Counted from the stretch's first letter, positions 1 through 11,120 are shown. The stretch is 64,000 nt of DNA from Pythium myriotylum (GCA_023091665.1 JALJCQ010000007.1:434001-498000); one strand, 5' to 3'. Made by a program: numbers and translations. Notes: generated from the letters alone by a model not told the origin.

Positions 1-636
1 GGTACACATCAGCTCACCACCACCAACAACCTTGCCTTCGATCGGCTCAGGTAAGTCGTAGATCACAATGGACCGCATCAACGCGAGCAAACGGCTCATA
101 AGTTTGCGACTCAGCAGCGTCCTGTCCGAACCCGTGTCTGCGCAATACGGCAACTGCAGCAGACCATTCAACTCGACCTGTCTCGCGTCGTCGCGGAGAC
201 ACTTGCTGAGTCGCTTCATGTTCGCACGTTTCTTCTGCTTGCCGTTGTTCCTACGCGCCGCGGCACGCTCCTTCGACAGACGTTTCTTCCCTTCATCAGT
301 CGCCTCGGTGCATGCTGACAGCCAGCGGTTGCCCTTGCACTTCAGACAGCCAGCAGCAGAGGTGATGACTCGTCAGGTTTCGAGTAGGCGTTGATGTTGC
401 TGGCTTTGGTTTTTGCTTTTTCCCTTGCCTTTATTACCATCACTATCACGTCCACCCGGTTTCTTGTTGAAAGGTTTCCCCTTCTCCACACGTTGCTGCT
501 TTGACGGCGTCTGACGTTCTGACTCGTCGCCCCGTCGCTTACGCTTGTTCCACAGGAAGGCCTCCTCGTGCGCGAGCGCTCGACCGGCGATGATCTTGTG
601 GAGCTTCTTCTCGTCAGCGTTAGCCTCATGGCCCAA
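1..636 (-). pseudogene. Ty3/gypsy gag-protease fragment, runs off the left edge
   Basis: Read on the minus strand, one frame from 636 to 1 encodes a basic gag tail rich in Lys, Gln and Asn. It is followed by a degenerate zinc knuckle (CLKC, then NRWLSAC, with the usual His replaced by Arg) and then a retropepsin-like motif PYCADTGSDRTLL. The Asp-Thr-Gly triad is that of retroviral-type aspartic proteases, so this is the gag-pro junction of a Ty3/gypsy retrotransposon. An in-frame TGA at 373-375 lies just before the knuckle, so the copy is probably dead. The rest of pol would lie left of the window. No LTR is visible near 640-730. Confidence 0.72.
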
Positions 637-1545
637 CCATCTTGTCTCTTGAATGACTTCATGCTTCTGTGGTGATGTGGATTGAAAGAGAGAGGCCGCG
701 GTCTCTCACCACCGTCTACCCCCATGGATCCGACGGCTAAACCGTCCTGCAGGAGCTCCGGTTGGGGATCCAGAGGCCCCTAAGGTCCTTCATTGTGGGT
801 CCCGAGTCCCAGAAGGAAAGGCGAAGGTTAAGCAAGACCAGGCTAAGTAGGCTAATATCTAGGGCACAGGTAGTAGGCGTAGGGTAGGTGCTGGATCTCG
901 TGTCCCAGGTTCTGATTTTGCGTGGAACACCTGGATCCGGGGTTAGAACCGGATTTATGTGGACCACATAAGTTGGATCCGGACACGTGTCTGGTCGATA
1001 ACAAAAAAGTTGCGACCCCCCCCCTCCCTCAAGCTCAAGTCCCCAGCGAACAAGAGGGAAGGTCAGAGGCACGCGTCAGCTGCGGTCAAGGTCAGGAGAA
1101 TCCAGCGCGCCCCCCGCCTCATGCAGCTTCACCCCGCAAGTCCCTGGGTCCACAATAAAATTCCAGTGTCCCGAGACACTGTAGGAAGGTCAAGGTCGTT
1201 TTCAAGGTCGGATCCAAGGCTCGCGGCGCGGATCCTGTGTCAAGTCCTGCCGGTCGCTCTAAGCACCGGATCCAGGCCACGCCGCGCGTGTAACCGTTGC
1301 GGCGCGTATCTTCCGCTGAAGGCTCAACGGATCTTGTCTTCTCCGCGCTTGCAACGCGGGATCTTGAGTCCACGGTCCCAGAACGGTTACAAGACCAAAG
1401 AACTGGGGCGTTTGTGTCCAGGGTGCGGTTGTTACCGGATCCTGCACAGACGCTGACATGGGAAGCGCTCACGCCCTTAGGCGATGGCGTTGTTTTGCTT
1501 GGCAGCCGTTCACACCGACAACTCGGCCCACAGTCGGTTCCGGCA
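637..1545. other. No recognisable gene; GGATCC-rich stretch
   Basis: I recognise no domain in either strand here. The hexamer GGATCC recurs several times between about 930 and 1440. The open frames crossing the region are Ser/Arg/Pro-rich and look like chance reading of GC-rich sequence. It may be a decayed linker between two gypsy remnants. Confidence 0.4.
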
Positions 1546-1549
1546 CCAC

Positions 1550-1683
1550 CCAATCTATCACCACGCATGAGGAGGTGGCTGGAGTTCTTCGGTCAATTCG
1601 ACTTTGAGCTTGTGCACACCAAGGGCACGACTAATGTTGTCGCGGACACGCTCTCGCATGCTCCGGCCACTGTCACCACTGTG
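1550..1683 (+). pseudogene. Ty3/gypsy RNase H C-terminal scrap
   Basis: The plus-strand frame reads RMRRWLEFFGQFDFELVHTK and then NVVADTLSHAP. This is the conserved end of the gypsy RNase H domain (arginine-rich helix, the hydrophobic QFDFE stretch and the VAD.LS motif). Neither the reverse transcriptase nor the integrase is recognisable on the two sides, so only this scrap remains. It lies on the opposite strand from the gag-protease fragment at the left edge and need not come from the same insertion. Confidence 0.65.
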
Positions 1684-1861
1684 GGTTCCTTCATTTTTCA
1701 CTCCAAGTTTGAGACTTGTGCCTCCAAGTTATTGGTTGAGGGCGCCGGATCTTTCCTGCCGTTGCTCCAGTCTCCTCTGTCGGTTCGCTCTTCCTTCTTA
1801 GTGGTGGTGGTGGTGTAGGGGGAGGGGGGGGGGGGGGGTTCTCAACAAATCGCTTCACCAA

Positions 1862-2921
1862 TTGACTCGGAGTGAGGTCGATTCACCGACATCGTCAAGA
1901 ACTCCTGTCGGCGAAGAATCTGAAGGCGACGAGCACGAACACAATGTGGTCAGGACCACGCAACCCACAATCGAAGCCAGTCCGCTATCAGCATCGGACT
2001 CTGACCGCGTGGTTGCAAAGAAATTTGCTGGGGTTGCTAAGTCTGACATTCGCCAAGCTGCCGGCCGCGCGGAGTTCAATGTTGGTGAGCTGGTGACGAG
2101 CTTGGTTGATCGATGCCAGCTCCGTCAACAAGATGTCTTCCTCAACGTCGGTTCAGGCGTCGGGAACATGATTGCTCAAGTTGCCTTTTAACCCTTTCGC
2201 GAACGACCGTACAAATTTTGCCCGTTTCATAGTTGTTTACAAAACCAGGTGAGAAAGCACCTCTCGAACGAGCATTTTTTGTACGATTGGCATTTTAGGG
2301 TAGTATTTCTATTCACTAAATGCATTGTATTTCGCCAATTTTGTGATATATCTCGCCAAAAGTGGGTGAGTTGTGTGTTATGGAAAGTGCGTAATCAGAT
2401 CAGCGGGAAGGTCAAACGGGCATTTTTTGTACGATTGGCATTCACTACACTTGAAATTTGTATTGATACAGTTCCTATTGTTCAGCTCGCGTTCGCGAAA
2501 GGGTTAAACTGCGGCGACTGGAGCAATTGGAATTGAGATCCGCAAGGATGTCACATCGCTGGGGTCACTGGTAATTTTAGAGGCGACGACGCAGTACCCG
2601 CGTGTCTCACGAGCAAGCAACCACCAGGGTGACGTCTTGCAGCTTGCCGAGGATTGGTCTGAGGTACTCGATACCACGGTGTTGTGCGCAAACGATTTTC
2701 TCTTCACCCAGGAAGCCAGCCATGCTGTGCATCACTTATGCTGTGTCTTGCCAGGCTTGCGCATGGTTGTGCTTGGCGCGAGAGCTTGTCCACGGCATCG
2801 AAATCGATGCATGCGAGAGTTTTGTTTGCTGTGGCGCGAAGAGACTGGGACTCTCAGTGTTCGGACTGAGTACAAACATAGTCGAGTAGCCTTGTACGTC
2901 TACACAAGACCAACAGAGTAG
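1862..2921 (+). pseudogene. DOT1-like histone methyltransferase gene, broken by a MITE
   Basis: The first part (1862-2187) ends with DVFLNVGSGVGNMIAQVAF, the S-adenosylmethionine-binding motif I of DOT1-type lysine methyltransferases, preceded by a plausible upstream segment (FNVGELVTSLVDRCQL). After the inserted MITE (2192-2503) the same frame resumes at 2508 with TAATGAIGIEIRKD. It continues through DVLQLAEDWSEVL, then CANDFLFTQEASHAVHHL (the DOT1 FLF/FAF-like motif region), and stops at 2921. DOT1 enzymes methylate nucleosomal H3K79. This copy is short and has no other recognisable domain. The TTAA target itself makes an in-frame TAA, so the copy may have been dead before the insertion. 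A G-rich run at 1820-1838 precedes it. The domain assignment is by motif reading only. Confidence 0.72.
2192..2503. mobile_element. piggyBac-type MITE (312 bp) with TTAA target duplications
   Basis: The element is flanked by TTAA at 2188-2191 and 2504-2507. It starts CCCTTTCGCGAACG and ends with the exact reverse complement CGTTCGCGAAAGGG, a 14-bp perfect terminal inverted repeat. TTAA duplication with CCC...GGG ends is the signature of the piggyBac superfamily. It has no transposase. Subterminal motifs of the type TTTTTGTACGATTGGCATT recur inside. The first 31 bp after TTAA differ at only one position from the end of the piggyBac element at 61233, which carries a transposase. Confidence 0.92.
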
Positions 2922-2989
2922 GGATGGCAAAAATGAAGTTAAAATGAAGTCCATTACGAGATCAAATTCACGCCGCAGGAGCGACCGCA

Positions 2990-4249
2990 CTAGTTGTAGC
3001 GATGGGCATCTTCCGTAAGGAAATCCCATGCGTTGAACGTTGGGAAGACGTCCACGTGCTCTGGGAGTTGCGCAGCTTGGAATTCTTGGAAGTTGGCGGG
3101 CAGCCTCGCGCGATCGTACTCAGTGCAGTGTGTGAACGTACGCGAGATCAGTGCTTGAGCTTGCTCCATCGTAGTGCACACGAAGTTCACGAATACGACC
3201 TGATGCAAACGCACTTCCGCCAAAACTGGGGTCCATTCGGCGGCCGTGATATGCGCGTCATCGACGACGACGACAGGGACATGGCGGTGGAGAGCGAAGC
3301 GCAGCGTCTGCAGGCATTCCCCACGGGCGTCGGCAAGGTTGGCCGGCACAAAATGGAAGCCTTGCTGGCTGCGGAAGACGTCGTCGCTTGAACAGATCAG
3401 GGTCTGGAGTCGCCGAGCTTGGGCGTACACCTTCGTCTGCAAAGCAAATGTCGTCTTGCCGCATCCCGGGAGACCGCGAAGAACGAAGACGAGGCTCTGG
3501 AGCGCATCCCATCCAGTCGCACCCGCCCGCAACGTCGCGAAAGCGTCAACCCGTTCTCGTATCAACTCGAAGAACATGAGCAGCATCGGATGGGTTCGCT
3601 CCAGGACTTGATCATCTTGCGCGGCGAAAATATCGCGGCGGATGGCGACCGTGTAGTGTGCAGCGTAAGCTTCGTTGTCCTGATAGAACAACTGGAGTCG
3701 CCTGCGCATCGTTGACTCAGGAATGTCGTGCCACGAGCGAGTGAGGAGGTCTTGAGCGTCGAGATTTCCCTCGAAACTGACGCGACAGAATGCGTGGTAG
3801 CCCTCTCGTGCCAGCAACACGTATCTGTTCCACTCTGAGTACGTCACGTTGGTGTTGTCGATTATCACGATCGGAACACGTCGAATCAGCGCTTGGAAAC
3901 ACTCCGCTTGGCAACGCGCATGCGCTTCCCCGAGCCTGGTCGAATCATATCTGTAACCGTGGTGAGTGATGAAATATGTGTCTGCGCTGCAGATGTGGGC
4001 CTCGAGCCCAATCGATTCGGCGTTGAGCATGAGGAACGTTGCGAACGTTGACTTCCCGCACCCTGGTAGCCCACGGAGGATGACGACGAGGCTTCGACGA
4101 TCGCGAGTGCGGATGCGCTCGTCGCTGAACTTATCGACGATCATACGGACCTCCTCGGGGAACATGCGGACGATCGGGTGCTCCATGATTGTGAGACCCA
4201 GAGCAACTGTGGCACGAGAGCGAGAAAACTCGTGCTTGATGGGAATCAA
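2990..4249 (-). CDS. Tandem P-loop ATPase/kinase of the N4BP2-like (AAA_33) type
   Basis: One 419-codon frame without introns holds two copies of the same P-loop module. The first has Walker A GLPGCGKST (about residues 59-67), a serine-aspartate motif ICSADTYF and the Walker B-like VIIDNTNVTYSEW. The second has GLPGCGKTT (about 259-267), ICSSDDVF and VVVDDAHITAAEW. Kinases of this fold, including the polynucleotide-kinase part of N4BP2 and N4BP2L1/L2, use Walker A and the (D/N)TN motif to phosphorylate nucleic-acid ends or small molecules. In the second copy DNTN has become DDAH, so that half may be impaired. The start could be residue 1 or Met22. The gene is intact between transposon scraps. 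The substrate cannot be read from the sequence. Confidence 0.8.
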   Translation of the reverse strand: MIPIKHEFSRSRATVALGLTIMEHPIVRMFPEEVRMIVDKFSDERIRTRDRRSLVVILRGLPGCGKSTFATFLMLNAESIGLEAHICSADTYFITHHGYRYDSTRLGEAHARCQAECFQALIRRVPIVIIDNTNVTYSEWNRYVLLAREGYHAFCRVSFEGNLDAQDLLTRSWHDIPESTMRRRLQLFYQDNEAYAAHYTVAIRRDIFAAQDDQVLERTHPMLLMFFELIRERVDAFATLRAGATGWDALQSLVFVLRGLPGCGKTTFALQTKVYAQARRLQTLICSSDDVFRSQQGFHFVPANLADARGECLQTLRFALHRHVPVVVVDDAHITAAEWTPVLAEVRLHQVVFVNFVCTTMEQAQALISRTFTHCTEYDRARLPANFQEFQAAQLPEHVDVFPTFNAWDFLTEDAHRYN

Positions 4250-4559
4250 TGACAGCTTGAGCGGGACAGGACGTTAGCATGCATCAACCAACGATGAGAA
4301 TCACGTTTACTTACACATACATTGCACGCGCATTGTGCTGTCTTGGAGGCGTTTGTTATCGCAGTAGAGACGGCGGAGCGGAGTCGAATGGCTGAAACTG
4401 GTTGAGTGGGCCACGATGAATATGAGGCGACGAGCTCACGCATCATGTGATGACGAGGGATGGACAGTCGCGATGATTAGCTTCGAAACTTCCAACGGCG
4501 TTCAATTGAGTGGTGTCGGAAAGCAACGGCACTTGATGCATCATTTTGACCAATCGTTG

Positions 4560-4805
4560 CTTGAACTCACCTTTTTTCTCCAATCAACATCCACAAGTCA
4601 AACGGTCAAATTTTGCACGATCGAGGGATGGGACGGTAAAATTTTACCCACTGTTGGGTTGAAGGAACAGCACAATTTTTCGAATTTGTGATATGGAAAG
4701 ACGAAATTATGAGTGCGGGAATGGCGAACGGGCACTTTTTGCACGATCGAAAAATATGATACTTGAAATATACTTCCTATTGCTCAGCTCGCGTTCGCGA
4801 AAAGG
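4560..4805. mobile_element. Right half of a second piggyBac-type MITE
   Basis: The sequence ends CGTTCGCGAAAAGG followed by TTAA at 4806-4809, one base different from the MITE terminus at 2503. Upstream lie the same subterminal motifs (GAACGGGCACTTTTTGCACG, then TGCTCAGCTCGCGTTCGCG). No matching left terminus is visible near 4490, so the element is truncated or its left end has diverged. The mannosyltransferase fragment begins directly after the TTAA. Confidence 0.75.
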
Positions 4806-4809
4806 TTAA

Positions 4810-5294
4810 ATGTATCTCCATACCACAATCTCGCGAAGATCTCGCGTCCTCCGAGCGTCCTCAAAAAGTTGTCACCATTCGAGTTTTCGTTTGAGCCCAG
4901 CGAGTTCCTCTTCAAAAGCCACTCGTGGGCACTGCGCGCCGGCCACCAAATGGATTCGTCGCTCGTTCTTTGGGACAAACTTCGCCAGCCTCGCGCGACT
5001 GTGATCCTTGCGTCCTTCGTGTCTCCCAATGGCCGCCCCAAGCCGCCGTCGTACGACGACAAAGAGTATTACTTTCTTGCGTGTGAGCTTGCCGAGACGA
5101 CGTACGCGTTCTCTGAGCACGCCGTCGGCACGGTCGGCGTTGAGGTGCTCTGGGACCTTGGAGATGACAAGTCCGTCATATGCGGTGACGCTCTCCACTT
5201 TTTCCCCGAGCCAGTCACTCAGGGACTCGAGCCACGACCACTCTACATGAACAGCGACAACATCCTCGAGTGGGGGGGGGGGGGCAATCAGTGA
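4810..5294 (+). pseudogene. Fragment of a mannosyltransferase-like gene (paralogue of the gene at 32-33.7 kb)
   Basis: From 4869 the frame gives FEPSEFLFKSHSWALRAGHQ, then PPSYDDKEYYFLACELAE and VICGDALHFFPEP. It aligns block by block with the C-terminal half of the intact glycosyltransferase on the minus strand at 31969-33651 (FEPSDWLLASHSWNRRAGHQ, PPSYGDKEFYFIACELAE, VLCGDALHYVPDD). The N-terminal half with the DxD motif is missing and the reading ends in a G run (about 5271-5284) where the frame is lost. It is a truncated copy in the opposite orientation to the intact gene. It starts exactly at the TTAA of a MITE end. Confidence 0.85.
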
Positions 5295-5381
5295 AGCGAG
5301 GCTGATGTACCGAAAGAAAACCCTGCCGGCAGGGTACTACATGAAGATGAAGTCTATTGAGCGCAATGAATGTACCCTAAG

Positions 5382-6135
5382 AGCAATCGCAACGCAGCCC
5401 TCTATCTCTATTTCGACCGCGATTAGAGGAGAGTCGTCGAGAATTTCAGTGCATTGCGGGTCTCTTTTTCTAACGTTAGAATCTGGGACGTGTGCGACTC
5501 TCTATGACGGGCTCCGATAGAGATGTTCTCACGTCGCATATAAATGTGATTGGCCAGTCTCAAATCATCTGAGCACTTTCATTGGCTGCCCTAAACGGTC
5601 TCTATCCCGCTGTGGGATGGAATCGCATGAAGGTGTCGGTGCGTGGATGCCTATTCGCACGCTGCTCAGCACTTGTGCAGGCAGCACGTGACGCTATGGG
5701 CAACTATCCTGAGTGTTTAGCTCAGATCATCCCGGCGACTAGTCGTACAGCAAAGCCTCTCTCTGTTTGCTGGACGACGGTGCAATGCGAGGTTACCAAA
5801 TTCACTGGGGTTTACTCATATTTGTTAGCTGCACAGCCAGGTGGAAGCATTGAGGACGACATCCGCACTCTCGCTCGTCAACAGTACGTGAACGAGATCA
5901 AGACACCGTTCAATAAAGATACTGTACAGTGCCTCAATGATCAAGGTGACCCAAGCCAAGCAGCAGAGTGGAGAGAACAGCGCCCAGAAGAGCGGCCAAG
6001 ATGGCACGGACCTGGGCAAACGAGAGCTTAAGGACGGTAGCGATCTTACACCAGGAGCTAAAAGGCAAAGGAAGCGAAAGATGCGCATGTGTGAGCTCTT
6101 CCACGCTCGGCAGGTCTTACACCAATCAAAGCACC
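5382..6135 (+). pseudogene. Left half of a NAM-like/Harbinger-associated gene, interrupted by the gypsy element
   Basis: The frame from about 5690 reads ECLAQIIPATSRTAKPLSVC, then KFTGVYSYLLAAQPGG, DDIRTLARQQYVNE and NKDTVQCLNDQ. This resembles the Myb/SANT-NAM-like proteins that accompany PIF/Harbinger transposons (W...I...V.KF.G.Y..., then a short helix before a P-rich linker). The frame shifts around 5940 and continues to LHQSKH at 6135, where the gypsy LTR starts. The C-terminus resumes at 30936. The upstream stretch 5382-5590 has an AGAGCAATCGCAACGCAGCC start resembling a Harbinger terminal repeat. Family assignment is by resemblance only. The continuity across the insertion is seen directly. 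Confidence 0.55.
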
Positions 6136-6274
6136 TGTAACGAGACTGACCCCGTTACGTCACGTACAGTGTGGAGCAGTGTAGGAAGCGCGCAACACAG
6201 GGACTTGTGTTGGGTTGGGCAAATGGGAAACTGGATTTATGGATTAGGAAACCTAGAAAAACCTACTCTTTGTA
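6136..6274 (-). repeat. Gypsy LTR, first half (rest at 14572-14766)
   Basis: It starts TGTAACG and matches 30607-30745 almost base for base (GTGTGGAGCAGTGTAGGAAG, then GGACTTGTGTTGGGTTGGGC). Homology stops after ACTCTTTGTA at 6274. The remaining half of the same LTR is found 8.3 kb away at 14572-14766 in the same orientation. The left neighbour is the host duplication CACC. Confidence 0.88.
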
Positions 6275-6368
6275 AGCTATTAGTGCTCGGTCTTCTCTTC
6301 GTATCCTGTCGTGTGCGTCATGTTGCGAGGTTCTTCGATCACCCGAATACCGTATCGTCGAAACCTCA

Positions 6369-9300
6369 TTGAATGATCTCCATCCTTCGTTCCAGTTGAC
6401 GCGTGTTGAGGTCGACGCGCTGTCAGTATTGCCGGATGCTGTGGTTGACGCAAATGTTCAGGTTTTACGAGTTGATGGTCGGTGTTATCACCTGAATCCA
6501 GATCTTGTTCCGGATGTCAATTGCATTGTACTTTGTGCGTCGTGTTGTAGTGACCCTCGAGCGGTCGAATGGAGTATCGCATCAGGCCATGATTACGGTC
6601 GTTTTAGACACTTACCGGTCTTGAACGACGTCACGTTAAATTGCATCGCGACCATGCGGTGTTTTGGGTCTGAGTTATCGCTATCTGGGAAGCATTCGTC
6701 GGGCCACGTAATTTGCTTCCCCTCGGACGGTCCAGTCAAATGTTCAACGGTTTTGCCCTGCACGGATGACGACTGTCTGCCTCAAGTGACTTTTGTTGGC
6801 TCAACTGAATTGTGGAAGTTGAAGAAAGGTTATTACCGAAAGCTCTATGAGCTTCCGGCCGATGCGATATATTCGTGGCTGGCGGTGCTTAAACACACGC
6901 ATGACGCATATCGTGACGGCAAAATCGTAATCGATGACTGCATGCGACGTCGTGCGCAGCTCGCCGAGCTTGAGGATTTTATCGACCGATCGGTTCACGT
7001 TGATGATTCCGAGCGTTCGCGAATTGTTGGTGATGTTCGTGAAGGAGATCGATTTGGCGAAGATTCGGCTGTTAATGGTGGTGATAGTGATGTGGAAGGG
7101 CCAATCATCCGTGGAGCAGCAGTGTTAAAAGCTGACGCGGCGGCTAGTGGGCGTGCCAAGGGGAGTGCTGTCGTGAATGCCATGCTCGCTTGTTTGGAGA
7201 TTGGTAGGGAGGAAAATGCCATCCCAATCGTCCGAGGCGAGGATCCTGTTGTAGAGTGGTCAAACCAAGGTGTTTTGATTGCGTGTGTCTTTCCCTACCT
7301 GTTCCTGCGCGGGGGGTCTTGTCTGCCGAATGGAACGTGGAACAAAGGGTTTGTGCGCCATTTGCTCAATTACCACGACGGCCGGTTCGAGAAGTGCACG
7401 AAGCTGGTGTCTTTGCTTTTCAATCAATTACAGAGGCATTCTGCTGTTAAACAGGCAGTGAAGGCAGCGTCGGCACATCCCGCTGTTCTCGAACGCTTCG
7501 GCGCACTCGTGAACTCGAGTGCATTCCAGGAGAGGTTGAGAATAGCGAAAGCAAATCCGGATACTACTGAAGCGAGACGTTTGAACGCAAGTCTTTTGCG
7601 TGTGTTAAGGCTGGTTGGAGGTTGTGTTCCGTTTTCCCCATTCGAACGAGCTAGTTCTCGACCGAAGATCTCGGCGTTACGATATCGTTATGGTGTTCCT
7701 CAACACTGGGTTACTATCGCAGCGCCAGAGCAAGACGACTTGTTATTGCATCGCGTTGTTTTGATACGAGAGTCGGGATGTTGGAACCAAAACAATTGTG
7801 TGTACTCTCGCCAGGATTTCAGATACACCGATCTACCAGATGACATACGAACCAGCGCTAGGCGAAGACCTGTAATTGCGAGTCAGTACCCAGCGTTAGC
7901 GGTGCGCGTGTTTGAGACATGTGTGCAAATTGCCTTCGATATTGTTATCCGATCACCCGAGCGGTCGAAAACACGGGTCTCCAAGCACTACATGAACCGC
8001 ATCGCCGGTGGGTACGGGATGATTGCCGCTCATTGTGCCGTGATCGAGACACAAGTGGACGGGCGTCTGCACGTACATTCGTTGTTGTACGGTTCGTCGT
8101 ATACACCAGAACTTTTGAGTCGAGTGTCGTGTTGCAAAAAGTTGCAGGATCGAACAGCGGAGTGGATCAATTCGGTATGCTGTTCTAGTCTTCCAGCTGA
8201 GCTTCACATCGACTGTGAGGATTCGAAGATGGCGGGTAAAAGACCACGCCGCTCTTTTGAGCTCCCTCTTCCTCCAATCGATTCACCCTGCGAAGAGTTC
8301 TTCGAGATTGCTCGTAGACGTGTTGTGTCGACGAACTTTCACACACACAGTGCAACATGTTACAAAGGTACGCGGGGAAAATATATGTGTCGATTGGCTC
8401 GACCTGCTGGGGTGTTCGTCGGTCCGACAAGGCCAGTGATCATTAAAAGCACACGACGGGCAAATTTCGCGAAAGGCGTACGTCCAGAATTTGAAGTTTC
8501 AGAACTAGACTCGCTGGTTTGTGCTCAGATTGATGGTGGGTACGACCCAGACAAGAGGCAACTCTTTATACCGTCGTTGCGTGATCCAATTGTTTGGGAG
8601 CTGTGCCGTGAAACTCGAGATACAATGTTTGTGGAGACGAATTTGGTTCTCGCAGCGGCGACAGGAGCACATACAAATTCATCGTTGATTAGTGGTGAGG
8701 ACGCGGGCGATGTGGTTGAAGAGTACCAGCAAGCGTACATGTCAAAAGAAGAGCTGTCACTGAGGAGCACGATTCCTGCGATGTTGAGTGCAATTGAACA
8801 TGTCGCGGCCTTTCCCAGTCGATCTGACGACGCTGACACAGATAAAAGGAAGGGGATGTATCTAGCCACGAGAACCGTCAATGCTTTCTCCAGTTCTCAT
8901 GAATGGTCACATACTGTGATGATGTACGCCTTGTGCGGACACCGATCGTTTCAATCAAGTGACAGCTTCTGGTATCTCTTTCCCCGCAGCACGTTGAAGT
9001 TCGTGAAGAGCGGTCACATCGACACCAACGATGTCGTTAAAAAAACATGTGCAACTTGCGAGACTGGTGGGTCCGAGGACGGTGTTGACGCAGAGCTGGA
9101 GTTCTTGTCAGCGGTTATTAACAACGACGCACAGCTGGAAGCTCGGGTGTCCGCTACAGTGGCTGTGGCGCAAGATCTTACCATGTGGGGGACACTGTTG
9201 TCTACGTTTCGCAAGCGATGTCCTATCTTCACCGCGGTGAGTTCTTTTGCGAGTACTCATCCATGGAGTTCGAATGTATCGTTGATGTGGTGCCCATCAC

Positions 9301-10587
9301 TCCAAGTGTTGAAGGCGACGAAAACGACAAAAACGTCGGTCACAAACGGACAAGAGGCAGGCCAAGGCGTGCACGCTTCCCGTTTGCTGTTTCCCACCCT
9401 TTGTACGGTAGCTACGAAGGGTGTATCCGAATGAAAATGCACACGGCGATTCTGGCCGGCCCACCGCCGCCAACATGGAAAACTGGGTCGAGTAAAAAGG
9501 ACCAGACCAGTCGCGATTCGGTTGCTCAGTACGTGCTGTCGCTGTTTGTGCCTTGGGACGTTGAACAACGGAAATATTCGTGGGACGAGACTGGTCTTGA
9601 GCAGTTGTGTTCCGAATGGGATCGCAGTGATGCTGCCTTTATCAACCGTCAACGGTATCGTTATCTGCGAAACGTCATCAAACGCGGGCGGCGTTCGAGT
9701 TCAAAGGAGGCCACCATTTCGGATTGGCGCAACCGTGCGGACGATTTTTGGAAGGACGTTGCTCCTCCACCTTCATGCGAAGTTCGCGACAATAATGTAC
9801 AGCCAGATGACGAATTCGACGGGCAATTACCTTCAGACGTTGCTGCATTCTATATTACTCAAGCCGCGTTGAAGGTTGACCCGAGGAAGAGAGAGCAGTT
9901 ATCAGAACTAACTGTAGCGTTATCCCGAATGTTTCGAGTGGTCTCGAGTGCGTCTGTGCCCAGCGATGGATCAACCGCAATATTCTTGCCGCACGGTCGT
10001 GATTCGTGTGTTTTGGCGAGCACGCCGCAGCGGTGATGGCTTTGACAGCCGGCGATTCCGCAGGGATACGAAATGACGAATTGCATCGAACTCGCGGAGC
10101 TTTGTTTGATCCGATGGTTGCATGTGAACGCGCTGACTTCGACACGACTGGTCTCTCTGTTGATCAGATTGTGGTATTGGAGCAAGTTCTCGGTGGTATT
10201 CTTTCTGGTGGCCCAATCACTCAGACGTTGACCATGTTACATGGTGCTGGGGGAACCGGAAAATCGTATGTTGTTCGGCGAATCTGTTCTGAATTAGAAA
10301 GACGGCAGTACGAAGTTGTTTGCACTTGTCCAACTGGTGCTGGGGCTGTGCATTTGGCAAATGGCCGTACATTTCATTCGGCGTTCAAGGTGTCCTACGG
10401 CAGAACCCCGTCGGTTCGCTCCAAAGGAGATATGAAGACCGTGTTTGGGCCAAGGGTCGCTCTTGTCGTCGTGGATGAAGTCTCCATGCTTACTGCAGGA
10501 CATCTCGAGTTAATGGACGGCCGACTTCGCGAGCTCTACACCGCCACATCAGTTTTCGGCGGGTTGTCTATATTACTGGTGAGTTAG
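6369..10587 (+). pseudogene. Helitron Rep/helicase transposase, frameshifted and truncated
   Basis: The first frame (6369 to about 9190) is a Helitron-like N domain. It has RYTDLPDDIRTSARRRPVIA and ASQYPALAVRVFE, then the HUH nickase motif VDGRLHVHSLLYGS (two His around one hydrophobic residue). It shifts frame near 9186-9190 at a GGGGG run into 9185-10036 (FPFAVSHPLYGSYEGC, then ILAGPPPPTW). It shifts again near 9980-10005 into a PIF1-type helicase (10006-10587) with Walker A GAGGTGKSY and Walker B-like VVVDEVSML. The helicase ends right after GGLSILLV, where GDFxQLPP is expected, so motifs III-VI are missing. A GTGAGT at the end could be a splice donor, but no continuation was found downstream. 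Helitrons move by rolling-circle replication. This copy is not functional as read. Confidence 0.85.
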
Positions 10588-10876
10588 GTACTTATATATC
10601 ACTCGTATGTTCGTAGATGTTGCTCTCCCTCTTTGCAACTGACGCTTCGCAAATCAGCGATTAGAGATTTCCCTCCACTTATTCGGCGAAGCCCGTAAAC
10701 CGGCGTGAAACCACGAGTAACCGTGGGTTGTTCCTCAGCATGCTCACCAGCTTTAAGGACCCACGTGCAAGGTCCACATCGAACCTCACCGAAATTCTTT
10801 CGGAGAAAAAACACAGATGTCAAAAGCGGCAGGGGTTCAGAAGCAAGTCATCCTGCGATCCAAGAGACATCAGAGC

Positions 10877-11120
10877 TTTTGGTAATTCCTTGAAACATTT
10901 TGTCAGATCAAGGCGGAGTGCAGTGATAGAGTCAAAAAGAGGGAGACGTCTAATAGTTTAAGATTATACTGGCAGTGCTCCGAAGGAGTACGTTAAGCCC
11001 CTCCACCCTTTATATCGGATTTACATGTTTTGGTAATTTCTTGAAACATTTTGTCATATCAAGGTGGAGTACAGTGATAGAGTCAAAAAGAGGGAGACGT
11101 CTAATAGTTCAAGATGATAC
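10877..11120. repeat. Pair of about 90-bp direct repeats around a 61-bp shared module
   Basis: Copy A (10877-10970) and copy B (11028-11120) both read TTTTGGTAATT, TTGAAACATTTTGTCA, GATAGAGTCAAAAAGAGGGA and GACGTCTAATAGTT, with about ten differences. Between them lies TTATACTGGCAGTGCTCCGA and onwards (10966-11026), a module found again at 26641-26702. The arrangement resembles the edge of an LTR or a tandem insertion, but I cannot assign a family. Nothing recognisable lies in 10588-10876. Confidence 0.7.

Noticed and set aside
737..1072. Minus-strand frame as a short gene
   Set aside because: Low-complexity Pro/Thr/Leu composition, no domain, overlapping open frames on the other strand.
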